DNA of 64,000 nucleotides from Coix lacryma-jobi var. lacryma-jobi. Lineage: Eukaryota > Streptophyta > Magnoliopsida > Poales > Poaceae. The notes beneath the pieces were generated by a model. The model was not told the DNA's origin and did not search any database. It saw only the letters and a list, made by a program, of their open reading frames with translations. The number at the start of each line of letters is the position of its first letter. The stretch's first letter is position 1. The stretch is from the NCBI GenBank assembly GCA_009763385.1, contig CM019823.1, forward strand, positions 93,073,104-93,137,103. Reading direction: 5' to 3'. Shown in pieces: positions 11,621 to 23,390 of this stretch. The position numbers and the translations under genes are program-made.

Positions 11621-11703
11621 GCTTTGACGGTACGTGGCGCCGCGTCCCCGGGCGGCGGGGAAGGGCGCAACGTCCCCGGACAGGTCGGTGGTGGCTCGTA
11701 GGA

Positions 11704-12264
11704 TCAAGCCCGAATGTTCCTTCCGCTCTGCCGCCGCCCGGTCCTGACGGCGCTCGTCGAGGTGGTGGGCGTAGACGGCTGCGGAGCTATTGAGGCTGAA
11801 CAAGGGGCCCGCTGGCGTCGAGTGCGGTACACCTCGTGCGGGAGGAAGCCAGGTGGTGTCGACGGAGCACGGCTCGGGGGCCTCTGGCCTAGGCTCTCGG
11901 TCCGTGCGCATGACGAACGCAAACTCACTGGGAGAGTGCGCGCGCGCCCTAGAAGTCTCCGGTTCGCGCGCCAGGACAGGTTCCTCATTGGGGACTCTGT
12001 GCCGGCCATGGGAATGTGGGTGTACGCCGCGGGCACCGCCTGTGCCTGGCGACGATGGTGACGGCGGCGCCGCTCACGAGGTGGCGACGCGTGGTGGTGC
12101 GGGCGACGCGCCACGCCCCCCGCGCGGGGTGGCGTGGCGCGCCCTCCGCTCGGGCTCTCCATGGAGAGCAGGGTCAGCTCGTTGCCGCTGCCGGTGGCCA
12201 GGAACTCGAGGCTCCCGAACCAGACGACGGCACCAGCCGAGAACGAAGGAGGGGATGAAGCCAT
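11704..12264 (-). pseudogene. Gag-like ORF of the non-autonomous gypsy element
   Basis: The first Met after the PBS opens a 186-codon frame rich in Arg, Pro and Ser (SPPRERRRRHHRRQAQ), ending in TGA. Its position just after the LTR and PBS and its basic composition resemble the N-terminal gag of TAT-type elements with coding loss. No CCHC knuckle, protease or RT follows; the 68-bp minisatellite begins instead. It could be a relic leader rather than a translated protein. The gag identity rests on position and composition. Confidence 0.4.
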
Positions 12265-12302
12265 CCAGAAAACAACGAGAAATCGACTCCGACATGCGAA
12301 GG

Positions 12303-12320
12303 CCCCTACCTGGCGCGCCA
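12303..12320 (-). other. Primer binding site of the TAT-type gypsy element
   Basis: On the minus strand TGGCGCGCCAGGTAGGGG, two bases after the LTR end. This is a PBS commonly seen in TAT-lineage grass elements. Confidence 0.75.
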
Positions 12321-12322
12321 AC

Positions 12323-13862
12323 TGTCGGTGTTTCGAACCCGGGGGTATGACACCAACGAGTAATATGATCGCGTGCTCTCTTCCTAGATGGTGATGCAAG
12401 ATGACACAAGGATTTATCCTGGTTCGGGCAAAGAGGGCCCTACGTCCAGCGGGGGAGGAGGTTCTCGTATTATTTGCACCTAAGTGCTTGTACAGGGGCG
12501 AATACAAGCTCAGTGAGCGTGGACCGGAGTCCGGACTCGTGTATGTGTGTGTGTGGACTCGTGCGTTGTCTCTTCGTGCGAAGGGCCCTGGCGTGCCCTT
12601 TTATAGAACAAGAGGAGGCCAGGGTTTACACAGGATTGACATGTACAGCGCTCGATATGGCAAAGGGTAGGAACTCTGTCTTTTTCGAAGTCACTGTAGC
12701 CAACGTGGGTGTTGCTGTTGAGGCGTCCTTGAAGCGTGGCCTCCATCCCGGGCGCGGACGTGGAGGCGTGGCGATGTGGAAGCCGTACAGCACCCATCCC
12801 GGCACGTACAGGACACGGCGGGGTCCCTCCGGGTCTTGGGGTACCTGTCTTCCAATAGCATGAAAGCAGTCAGGGCTCGAGGGGCGCAGGGCCGGCCTCG
12901 AGGTGGCGCCTACGGGAGGCTCGAGCCCCCGCAGGTATGGGCAAGTCCCGGAATGCCCGGGCGTACAGCGGGAACCCTGGCCTCAGGGTGAAGCTCGAGT
13001 GTGCTACAGTGCGTGGTATGGCCAAACAGTGTTGTACTTGTGCCTTTTTGCCCATGCTTGTGGTGAAAACAAGGTTTGACTCTGGCTCAGGTTCACTGTG
13101 CACACGCTGTGTACCGGAGGATGTGACCGGAGTAAGAGGACGCATTAGATGCGCAGTATGGGGCTAGTACGGTTGTCAGAGCTGAGAAGCAGGGAGCTTC
13201 CTTATTGCGGGAGGCTTGAAGGGTAGTGGAGCCCTCGCCCGAGGCTTGACGCGGAGGGCTCGGGTTAGACAGAAAACGAGCGCCAGCCCGAGGCCTGGCT
13301 CGGGGGGCTCGGTCGCCCGAGGCCTAACGCGGAGGGCTCGGGTGAGACGGAGAACGAGCGCTAGCCCGAGGCCTGACTCGGAGGGCTCGGGCGAGACGGA
13401 GATTGAGCATCTGCCTGAGGCCTGGCTTGGAGGGCTCGGGCAGGTCGGAGAATGAACGTTCGCCCGAGGCCTGGCTTGGAGGGCTCGGGCGAGACGGAGA
13501 ATGAGCGTTCGTCCGAGGCCTGGTTTGGAGGGCTCGGGCGAGACGGAGAACGAGCGTTCGCCCGAGGCCTGGCTTGGAGGGCTCGGGCGAGACGGAGAAC
13601 GAGCGTTCGCCCGAGGCCTGGCTTGGAGGGCTCGGGCGAGACGGAGAACGAGCGTTCGCCCTAGGCCTGGTTTGGAGGGCTGACGCAGCCTACTTTCCGC
13701 TTAATAGGTTTTCGGGCTTCGGCTTGGTGGGCCAGCGTTGTAGGCCTCGAGGGGTTGGTTTTTTAGAAGGTTAGACTTGCTAGGTTTGTTATTAATTGGT
13801 GTTCTAGGTTTAACCTATTTGTTTGCGTTGATTGGGGGTACCCCTTTTGCGGTCCCCCGACA
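12323..13862 (-). repeat. Complete LTR of the TAT-type gypsy element
   Basis: 1540 bp, bounded by TGTCGG and CCGACA. It contains a 48-bp minisatellite at about 13230-13680. On the minus strand the polypurine-like tract lies upstream and the PBS downstream. Confidence 0.75.
13230..13680. repeat. 48-bp minisatellite inside the LTR
   Basis: Units centred on 'gcccgaggcctgg' and 'gagggctcgggcgagacgg' repeat about nine times at 48-bp steps (for example 13333, 13381, 13429, 13477). Two to three further units of the same sequence lie at 14845-14965, outside the LTR. Confidence 0.85.
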
Positions 13863-15656
13863 GTAGCCCCCGAGACCTTGTTTGAGTGCTTGCACTCGAG
13901 CAGGGGCTCCCGACTGGGATCTCGACGGTTAGCTAGCCGGTTCTCGAGGGTTTGGTTGCTTTGATTCCGTGGGTGTCGTGCGAGCGACACCCGCGGGTGT
14001 AGCCCCCGAGGCCACGGGGGAGTGGTTAGAACTCCCTCGTGGGCTTTTTGCGAGTGTGAGTGTTAGTTGCGTTTTTTAGGTTCGGGGGTGTCGAGCCCCC
14101 GAGTTTTTAGACCCTCTTTCGTCGAGGGGTGCCAGGCTGAACCGACCGGCCGGCTCTTCGAGCTGTCCGGCACGCCGGTTGCCCTGGCTTGTCATCCCGC
14201 GAGTCCTTTCGATCGGATGCGAGGTGGGATGCCTCGTACTACCACGAGCGGGCGAGTATCGAGGTTCCCGGTGAGCTGGTAACGGGGGAATCCAAGTGAT
14301 ACCTCGTGCCCCATTCGATGGGGTCGACTGTAGCCCGGAGGCGATCTCATAAAGCATGGGTGCTCAGTCTGCAGGAGTGTCGGGTCCATTCGATAGGACC
14401 CGGTGGCTCGATGCCTCCCTCGGAGGGCATCTCACTGCATGTCGAGCTCCCCGCCTTGGATACACGTGAGGGGCCTCGAGGGCTTGGCCCTCGAGCGATG
14501 CTGCGAGTGGCACCCCTTGGTGTCCCTGACTCGGGTGCTCGAAGCCGGCTGTCGAACCCTCTTCGAGGGCCAGCCTTCGCTGCTTCGAGGCTTAGGGCCG
14601 GGGCCCATTTTTACCTTCTTGAAGAAGACTCCGTCGCTTGGAAACCTTCTGCCCGTTGGGCGCGCCTTTTTAGGCGAGGTAGTGGAGATCGTGGCGCCAG
14701 GGCGACGGACAGGAAGTCGGAGCGGCTGCCGCGGTGGGCCCGGAGGAGTGGAGCGAGTGCAGAGTTGTCGCATGTACCTGTCGACCAGCTCGAGATGCGG
14801 TTAGGTGGGCGCATTAAACGTGTGCGGTTACCTTTCCTCTGTCGTGGGAGACTCCGCCCGAGGCCTGGCTCGGAGGGCTCGGGCGAGACGGAGAACGAGC
14901 GTTCGCCCGAGGCCTGGCTTTGAGGGCTCAGGCGAGACGGAGGACGAGCGTTCGCCCGAGGCCTAAAAATCTCGTGTTTACACAAAGAAAAGAGATTAGT
15001 CGTATTCCCCGAGCCCCCGAGCCCCTTGGTTGCCGATCGATGGCTTTGGGATTGGGGGTAGTCCAAGGTTTTTCCGACCTTATCTCGGGTGCGAGGCGAG
15101 CCCTAGAGCCCTTTTTCGCAAAGGGTCGGTCAGAGGCGGCCTCGTCTTGGTTTTTCGACCCTCACGCATCCTTTTCGCAAGGAAGAGGGGTGGCGACGCC
15201 GCGCTACCATCGGTAGGTATCGGCCACGGCGTCCCCGATGAGCTGTTAACGAGTAAATCCAAGTGCATGCCCGTGCCCCGTTCGATAGGGGTCGACTAGG
15301 TGTCCGGAGGCGCACACATGGAGCCAGAGGACAGTCACCAGGGCCCGGAACTGTTCGATTGATTCCGAGGGCTCGTTGCCTCCCTTCGTTGGGATCCCGT
15401 TTTGTGACCGTCCTGCTAGCCTCGAATACGACTCTGGATGTCCTGAGCGGTCGTGCTCGGGCTTGGCTCGGGCCATGCGATGGGCACATCTGTGGCCATT
15501 CCTGACTCTGTTATCCTAGGGCGGTTGTCGAACCCTCGGAGGGGTTGGCCTTCGAACCCCTGGAACGTAACGGGCTCGATGCCCTGGGTTCCTTCGCTGG
15601 GAAGGAGTCAGAGGCAGGTTACCTCTTCCGTCTGGGAGCTCCACTGGTTCGGGCAA
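13863..15656. other. Non-coding internal region, right part of the gypsy complex
   Basis: GC-rich sequence with two diverged copies of one module (about 14285-14460 and 15245-15400, sharing 'tgccccattcgat'/'tgccccgttcgat' and 'ggggtcgact'). The open frames have no recognisable domain. Confidence 0.5.
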
Positions 15657-15971
15657 AGATGGTGATGCAAGATGACACAAGGATTTATCCTGGTTCGGGC
15701 AAAGAGGGCCCTACGTCCAGCGGGGGAGGAGGTTCTCGTATTATTTGCACCTAAGTGCTTGTACAGGGGCGAATACAAGCTCAGTGAGCGTGGACCGGAG
15801 TCCGGACTCGTGTATGTGTGTGTGTGGACTCGTGTGTTGTCTCTTCGCGCGAAGGGCCCTGGCGTCCCCTTTTATAGAACAAGAGGAGGCCAGGGTTTAC
15901 ACAGGATTGACATGTACAGCGCTCGATATGGCGAAGGGTAGGAACTCTGTCTTGTCGAAGTCACTGTAACC
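15657..15971 (-). repeat. LTR fragment of the TAT-type gypsy element
   Basis: It matches the LTR interior from 'agatggtgatgcaag' to 'tcgaagtcactgta' (12390 to about 12700). The left junction lies within a repeated 'ctggttcgggcaaag', present at 15643 and again at 15690. Confidence 0.75.
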
Positions 15972-15974
15972 AGT

Positions 15975-17038
15975 GTCAACAAGGTGCGCGGCGACGACTA
16001 AAATCGTGCGCAAAGACACATCGCGAACTGAATGTTTGGGCGTGTCGTCGTCAGGTACAACAGCGACCCGATCATACTCCGGTACTGCTTCTGGTCCACG
16101 GCTTCTCCATCCACATCCGCATCCAGGGCCGCCGTGGTCGGCATGGGTGTGGGAAGAGGCTTGGCCTCACCCATGTCGAACTTCTTCAGGATGTCCTTGG
16201 TTTACTTGCCCTGGTGCACGAACGTCCCCTCTCGGGATTGCTTGATTTGCAACCCGAGGAAAAACGTCAACTCGCCCATCATGCTCATCCCAAACTCCCT
16301 GCTCATAGTGTCTGCAAACTTGGCAACCAAAGCGTGAGAAGAACCACCAAAAATGATATCATCCACGTAAATCTGGACCAAGAGTGAATCAGTGCCTTGC
16401 TTGAGGAGAAAAAGCGTTTTATCCATACATCCCATTTTAAAACCCTTAGCAAGCAAAAAGGTTTTCAACCTATCATACCAGGCTCTAGGGGCTTGTTTCA
16501 AACCATACAAAGCTTTGTGAAGTTTAAAAACATGGTTTGGAAACTTGGGATTTTCGAAACCGGGGGGTTGTCTCACATATACCTCCTCTTCTATGTAGCC
16601 GTTTAAGAAGGCACTCTTGACATCCATTTGAAAAAGTTTGAAACCTTTGGATGCAGCAAAAGCCAAGAGTATCCTAATTGCCTCCAAACGAGCTACAGGA
16701 GCAAAAGTCTCCTCATAGTCGATCCCCTCCTTCTGACTATACCCCTGGGCAACTAGTCTGGCCTTGTTTCTCACAACATGGCCATCCTCTCCTTGTTTGT
16801 TTTTGAAAACCCATTTTGTCCCAATAGGATGACAATCAGGAGGAAGAGGAACCAAAACCCAAACCCGATTTCTTTCAAAATTTTCCAACTCCTCATGCAT
16901 GGCATTGACCCAATCTGGATCAGATAAAGCGTGTCCAACATCTCGGGGTTCAAAATCAGCAACGAATGCAGAATGAGCAAAGTGAGAGATTTGTTGTGAC
17001 CTTGACCGAGTGACACGTTCGCCGATGCTGCCGATCAT
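15975..17038 (-). pseudogene. Copia reverse transcriptase and start of RNase H
   Basis: In the main frame (17038-16202) the RT motifs read in order: TKWVFKNKQGEDG, NKARLVAQGYSQKEGIDY, MDVKSAFLNGYIEEEVYV, LYGLKQAPRAWYDR and the catalytic YVDDIIFG. A TAA at 16202-16204 (HQGK*) ends it where relatives have Tyr. The frame then continues with TKDILKKFDMGEAK and SMIGSLLYLTTTRP into RNase H. It reaches a second stop after CLCARF and is cut at about 15975 by gypsy sequence. The catalytic core is intact, but the polyprotein is not. Confidence 0.85.
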
Positions 17039-18610
17039 CTGCTGAGGGGGGTGTTGGCGCTGGATGTGTCATGGCGCCTCCCGAGCCGAAGTGATCTCCC
17101 CCTCAATAGCAGCTGGTGCCTCCTCGGGTACAAAAGGTACCGCTCGAGGTGGCGGATCCCATGGCCCCCAGGAAGAAGAGGTGTCGGGGCCGTGAGTCGT
17201 AGTAGAAGCCGCTCCTTGCGGCATAGCAGGTGGAGGGCGTGCTGGATCATCCATACCTTCAGCACCCTCATCCTCGTCATCAAAAAGAGGCTCACCAACC
17301 TCATGATCACCTGCACGCTCAAAACGAGAAGAAGGACAAACCATGGTCTCGTCGAAGGTGACATTGTCTCCATGACTCGGTTAGTGTCAAGGTTAAGTAC
17401 ACGATAAGCTCGAGTGTGAGTGCCATAACCCAAAAACACACCGTCAGAAGAACGAGACTCAAACTTGTCCAAGTTGCCCTTTTTGAGTATGAAACAATGG
17501 CAACCAAAAACTCGAAAATAAGTCACCTTGGGCAGTTTTCCAAAACACAATTCATAAGAAGTCTTTTTCAAGAAGGCTCGGAGAAAAATATGATTGGAAA
17601 TGTAGCATGCAGTGCTCATAGCTTCGGCCCAATATCGTCTAGGAGTCCTGTGCTCATCGAGCATCGTCCTGGCCATCTCTACAAGGGTCCGATTCTTCCT
17701 CTCTACAACACCATTCTGTGGCGGTGTGTAGGGGGAAGAAAACTGATGCTCTAAACCTAAAGAGTTACAAAACTTCTCAAAATCCGAATTCTTGAATTCG
17801 GAACCATTATCACTCCTAATAGCTCGCATCGAGTTCAAAGGGAACTCGTTCTGAAGACGCAAAATCAGATTGTGAGCAAAGGCGAAAGTCTCGGTCTTCT
17901 CAGCTAAAAAGAAGACCCACGAATATCTCGAAAAGTCGTCAACAACAACAAGCACATACCACTTCCCCCCAACCGAGCTCACCTGAGCCGGACCAACAAG
18001 GTCCATGTGCAAAAGCTCTCCAGGGCGCTTGGTCATGACCTGAGTCACTGGATGGTGGGGAGCGGCAACCATCTTCCCATGTCTACAAGAATGGCAAACA
18101 AGATCCTTCTCCATGGATAACTTGGGCAATCCTCATATTAGGCCAAGTGAACTAAGCCTTGCAAGCAAGTCGAAGCTCAAATGTCCAAGTCTCCTATGCC
18201 ACTTCCAAAGATCAGAGGAGGAAGGTCCAGCCACAAGACAACGAGAAATGCCAAAAGACACAGAGAAATTCGCACGAAAGACTTTTCCAAAGGGCGAAAT
18301 CAAACACACAAGATTGCCCTGAGGATCCAAAATACGAATGAGATTCGGTTTAAAACGAATCTCATAGTCGTCATCAAAGAGTTGCGAAACAGAAAGAAGG
18401 TTAAAATGCAAGTTAGAAACAAGAGCAACATCGCGCAACACAAAGTGCTCATTAACTCGCACCGACCCACGAGACAAAACCTTACCTTTGCTATTGTCGC
18501 CGAAGGTGATAAACTCCTTTCCGGCGACTGGAGAACCACTTAGCGTTTCCGGTCATGTGCCTCGAGCAACCGGAATCCACCAACCAAACGTTCTCCAATC
18601 GTTTTACCTA
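17035..18610 (-). pseudogene. Copia protease, GAG-preintegrase and integrase
   Basis: The protease active site WLVDSGCSRHMTGNA is encoded at about 18541-18595. The preintegrase zinc region (WKWHRRLGHLSFDLL ... CHSCRHGKM) follows, with a TGA at about 18132 where relatives have Arg. The integrase core has all three acidic positions in context: LLHMDLVGPA, AIRSDNGSEF and PQNGVVERKNRTL. The frame shifts once after 'TNRVMET', near 17370. A Pro-rich linker then leads into the RT frame. Confidence 0.8.
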
Positions 18611-18612
18611 CA

Positions 18613-21237
18613 TCAATAAAAAGACATAGGGTGAGCATACGGTCCAACACTGGGGTTAGAGAAGTAAGGGGAAAACCAGTGTTGGGCCGACTGCTCAAAA
18701 GAACGGTTAGCAGAAAAACCATTCCTAGCATGCCTACGGGAGGAGCGATCACCACGCTGAGGAAAACATGGTCCACTGGGGAAAGAGCGCTCACCGCAAT
18801 ACTCAAAATGCGGTGGGGGAAAACGCTCAACTACAAAGCCACCGCCACGGGGTCCATAGCCTACAACTGCAGGCTCCCGCCGGGCACCACCTCCCTGACG
18901 CCTAGGACCTTGAGGCACTGCACCTCTAGGCCTAGCAGCTCTCCTCAGAGCTCTCCTCTGAACATTCGGTACATGTACATCATGGAAAGGATGGTACATG
19001 TCCGCATTGTTCATCTCCCTGGCACGGCGCGCCTCTCTCTTGCGCCGAAAGCAGAACTCACTCAAGTGTCCATCTTTCCCACAATGCTCACAATGGTACC
19101 TCACCGCTCTCAAAGGGGGTTATTGGAACTCACGGTTGCGGGTATGGATCACTTTGCCCTTCTGTGGCATAAGCTCCTCCTGGATGGGTGGCATGGTGTC
19201 CAACTTGTTTTTCAGGTGGTTGGGCTTGGGATGCCATGTCTGCTTCTTGGGTGGAGCTCTCGGAGGTTCAACGAACACACCATCCTTGGTGTTGGGCTTG
19301 AGAGGCTCTTTGGGTGGAATCTTTGTAAGCTTGGGAGTAGTGGTGGAGTGGGGCTTCTCACATGGGTTAAGACCACTCGACTCTCCAATCTTGCCAAAAG
19401 ATGAAACATCAACACCCTGAGCAAAGCCTACCCCTGGACCTCCGGCAGCACGCTTGAATTGGGAGATCATCATCCCAAGCTGCGGCTCACCAAAAGACAC
19501 TCATGACAAGATGGTCCGAAGGTATGTGTTTTCCTCCTCGGTTTGCATCTTGTCATGCTTCACGTTAGCTATCTCCATCTCCAGGCCCTCACACAAAACA
19601 CACCTGGACACACAAGTGCTACCCGAGCTGGCCTTCTCAAGAGACACAATCTTGGCATTCTTCTCTGCCAACTCGGATTGCAAGACAGGACAGGTCTTGC
19701 ACGCACCCAACAGCATGGGTCTAGCCCGGAGCTCATCCACCTCTCCAACCAACGCAGCATACTTACCTCTCAAAGTGAGAAGGTCAGTCATGTGCGTGGT
19801 GCACATCTCGCACTCCTCCTCATCGGTAACAACTACGGTGGACTTGACAAATTCAAGTTCTTTCACCGTATCCTCCCACTTCTGCCTAAACTCCTTGCGC
19901 TCTCTAGCAGCATGCCTAAGCAGCTTGTCTTGACTAAGAAGAGCAGCAGTAAGTTTCTTGACCTCAGCGGAAAGCTCATCGGGGGTCAGAGATACCTGGG
20001 AGGTGTCGTCGTCGTCGTTGTTCCGAGGAGTGTCCTCCAGCTCGCCGTCGACCTCCTTGCTGAGGGCCATGGTGCAGAAGCCCTCGTCGTCGGCGAAGAA
20101 GCAGAGGCCGTTGAGCTTGTCCTCGATCCTCTTCTTCTTCTCAGACTCGTCGTCGCTTGAAGAAGAGGAGTCGTCGTCTGAGTCATCGACGTCGCTGAGC
20201 GTGGCGAAGAAAGCTCGCTGCTCAGCTTGGGCCTTCTCCAAGTACTTGGTCTTGATGTAATCCTTGTTGAAGCCGCCCTTCCGCTTGTGCTTCGTGGGGA
20301 CGTACTTCTCCTTGCGCTTGCCGGAGTCGTACTTGTGCCCATGATCGCCCTTCCCAGAATGCTTGTTCTTCTTGGGACAGTTGGCGATGAAGTGGTCGGG
20401 GTCACCGCACTCGAAACAGCCCAAGCGTCCTCCTCCGCGGTGACGGTTCATGCGGTTGTTGTGGAACCGCGAGAACCGGTTGGCAAGCAGAGCCAACTCG
20501 TTGTCTCCCAAAGACTCCAACTACTCCTCTATGACAGAAAGAAGGGAATGCAAAGCAAAGCCTCCAGAGGGGTTAGCAGAAGAGCCAGAAAGCAAAGCCA
20601 TCGATGGGCCAGAAGGATTTTCATAAGAAGCCCTCGCCATGGCATCGATCTCACTGGACTTGAGATTACTGAAGAGCTCGTCGCACGTGAGGGTCTCATA
20701 GTTAGGCGATTCGATGATCGCCTGAACCTTGGAATCCCACAACGACCGATCAAGAGTATGCAAAAGCTTCAAAGCCCTCTCATGATCGTCGAAAGGCAAC
20801 AGCTCCTTGTTAGCCCTCATCCTGTTGACAATCACCTGAAAGCGAGCGAATAAACTTTCTATGCTCTCGCCAGGCATATGTCGAAAGTTCTCAAACTCTC
20901 GCTTGAACGACTCATAGAGACGGGTTTTGACTAGAGAGGTTCCCTCATGAAAGCGCATGAGGGTAGCACAAATCTCCCGAGCCATAGCGAGGTGAGAAAC
21001 ACGATCAAACTCACTCATGCTCAGGCATGAGAAAAGAGCATTACGTGCTCGGCTATTGGCATCGTGCTCATCAATCTGATGCTGAGTCACACGAGCAGCC
21101 AAGACAACGTAATCGGCAGAGTTGCAAATATCCCAAATGGAAGCACTCAAACTCTGCAGATAGGCCGACATGCGTATCTTCCAATACGCATAGTTCGTCC
21201 CATCGAAAAACGGCGGTTTGCCCACGCCGCGATCCAT
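18613..21237 (-). pseudogene. Copia gag (SIRE-like), interrupted by stops
   Basis: It starts MDRGVGKPPFFDGTNYAYW with the UBN2-type domain. A TAG at 20523-20521 replaces the CAG of the copy at 4782. Beyond it come a CCHC knuckle (CFECGDPDHFIANC), an acidic serine-rich stretch (SDVDDSDDDSSSSSDDE), a coiled-coil segment with CxxC pairs, a TGA at 19501, a TAA at 19120, and a second CCHC knuckle (CEHCGKDGHLSEFC). Long gags with two knuckles are typical of the SIRE lineage. The PBS lies at 21287-21299. Confidence 0.85.
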
Positions 21238-21300
21238 GTCGCCTTCTGTGGATCTGGAACCGGCTAAGGTGGAAGATCCTTAACCTGCTCCGATACCAAT

Positions 21301-23389
21301 TGAAGGACCGAGAATGCAATAGCAAGGCGACCAGAGGGAGGTGAATGGGAGCTCAAAAATTTCTCTTGAAACTTTGGCCTATTGTCCCCAAAATCAACCC
21401 CCGAAAGCTTCGATCGAAACCGTGATGCCCACGACCCTTGAAAGAGGGTGGATGATCCCTAGGATCACAGCGAGGCACCACAAAGCGATAGCAAACCAAA
21501 CGGCAAAAGCACCGGATCAAGTTCGACCCTCAAAGACCAAGTCCCGAACGTAGATAGACGGCTACGTCAAGAAATCCCCAAATACCGATGCTGACAAGTA
21601 GCAAAGATACCTAGAGAGGTTCCTTGGTCAACTACAAGGCCAAACGAGAAGTCCGAAAACCAAGCGAGGAAGCCGGGAGAGCAAACGCACAAAACTGGAA
21701 GCTTCAGTAGGGTCCCGGACTATCCGGACTGCAGGTCCCGGACTGTCCGCGGGTGCTGCGGACTGTCCGCGAGGAAGGCCCGGACTGTCCGCCGGCAAAA
21801 TCCTCAAAACCGCAAGTCTGCTGAAGTCTCCTGGACGGTTCCCGGACTGTCCGCAACTTTGAACTGCGGACTGTCCGCCGGTCAACCGAAACCAAATCAG
21901 CCGAAGAACACAGCCACTGATCCGGCTGCTCCCCGACGCCCGGACTGTCCGCCGGTCAGGTGGCAGACTGTCCGCGGCTGTCCAGTGAGGGCAATTTTGA
22001 TCGCCCTTCACCCAAATCACTCCCAAATTGATTCAAACCGAAATCCCTTGATCCCAAACCTGGAGAGGATGATCACGAGGTAGTTAGGAGACTATCCCCA
22101 AGAAATCATCCGCTCAAATCAACTCAATCAACGGGAAATCGAAGGGGAAGGTGTATGAACCGAAAAAGCGCCACGAAAACGAAATCAACCCGATCTACTT
22201 ATTCGTGAGAAGTCAGATGAATTTCTTTGGTCGAGATGACCTCCTCATTATAAAGAACAAGTTGATTCAAACGGATTTCGCAAAGACGCAATAGAGAGGG
22301 AGATCGAGTGACGGGAAAATCACGGAGAAACGAAGAACACGAAGAACACGAACCAAAACGCGAATCAACACATCGATCTGCAACCGTGTGGCTACCACAC
22401 GCTACAGCAATGAGGTTACGGCCTCACTTCCTCAAAATCTTCAGTACACAGAGGTATGGTTCTCTGCGGATCTCAGCTAGCTACAACAGGGGATTGGGAG
22501 AGCAGGAAACCCTAGAAGCAAAGAGCAAATGACTGAGATAGACGGGGAGGTGGGTGTCTCCCCCTACTTATCCTAATTCTAACTAGTCCTAAGTCCCACT
22601 CTACCCCTAACTACTTACAGAGCGAACCAGCTAAACCCTAAGGTTATTCTGGACCAACTCGATGGTAGGTGGATCCGACGGCCACGCTCGCACAACTCGT
22701 AGCGTTGCCTCGACGCAACCTCCCGATTGCTGCCACGTGTCGCCATCGCTCTGCGTCCTTTTCCTGGACGTCGCACCCCCGGTTTTGTGGCCCAAACCGG
22801 GAAACCAGCCTTCACAGCCAACCCCCAGTTTTGAGGCCCAAACCGGGAATCCAGCCCACGTAGCCTGAGTTTTGTGGCCCAAACTCAGCAAACCCGCAAC
22901 ACCCAGGTTTTGAGGCCCAAACCTGGAAACCGTCCTCAGCCCGAGTTTTTTGGCCAAACTCGGAAACCATCTGCGCCCAGGTTTTGAGGCCCAAACCTGG
23001 AAACGGTCCACCCGATGGTTTTTCTCTGGCTCTACCACCAAACCGAAGTTGTAGAGGGGATGCACCGCCCGTGCACCCCTGTCCACCGACAAGTGTCCCC
23101 AGGTCCTCGACCTGAGCAACACCGTGCCCGCAAGTCTCCGCTCGTCGCTGTCCCAGGCTGCCAGCCACCACAGCTGATCCTCGGGCCACCGGTCCCTCAG
23201 TCCAAGCCTCACGTCCGCCCTTCGCCACTCTCGGTCCCTCGGCAAGGCACGTCTCTACTTGACCTTCACCTTGCCTCTGATCACTGTCTCCATGCTCGAC
23301 ACCTGCACAACACAAGCCATAGAACATGCGATCAAACCCATTGACAATCACTCATCACTCGAGACTCGGCATACACCCATGTATCCGCA
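21301..23389 (-). repeat. SIRE-like 5' LTR
   Basis: 2089 bp, same termini as 5560-7627. It carries the CGGACTGTCCG cluster (about 21715-21985) and the stem-loop array (22778-23000). On the right, one base separates it from the Athila-like LTR at 23391. Confidence 0.85.
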
Positions 23390-23390
23390 A

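Larger units (their letters stand above)
9051..15971 (-). mobile_element. Rearranged non-autonomous TAT-type gypsy complex
   Basis: One complete LTR (12323-13862) and two LTR fragments (9051-9320 and 15657-15971) share a sequence starting TGTCNGTGTTTCGAACC or its continuation. The complete LTR has a PBS (TGGCGCGCCAGGTAGGGG, minus) on its left and a polypurine-like tract (CTCGGGGGCTAC, minus) on its right, so it too links two internal regions. Coding is limited to a gag-like frame, with no pol. The complex interrupts the Copia RNase H region. No target duplication was found, and part of the Copia sequence is missing. Confidence 0.6.
4693..23389 (-). mobile_element. SIRE/Maximus-like Copia element with an extra tandem LTR and gag
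   Basis: On the minus strand the order is 5' LTR (23389 to 21301), PBS, gag, protease, integrase, reverse transcriptase, an inserted gypsy complex, a 3' region rich in GGGGGAG, then an LTR (7627 to 5560). Past that LTR come a second PBS and a second gag that stops at about 4692. One LTR thus serves as the 3' end of one copy and the 5' end of another. LTRs of about 2.07 kb, two CCHC knuckles in gag and the long non-coding 3' region fit the SIRE/Maximus lineage. The integrase-before-RT order fixes it as Copia. Stops and lost RNase H make it defective. Confidence 0.75.
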
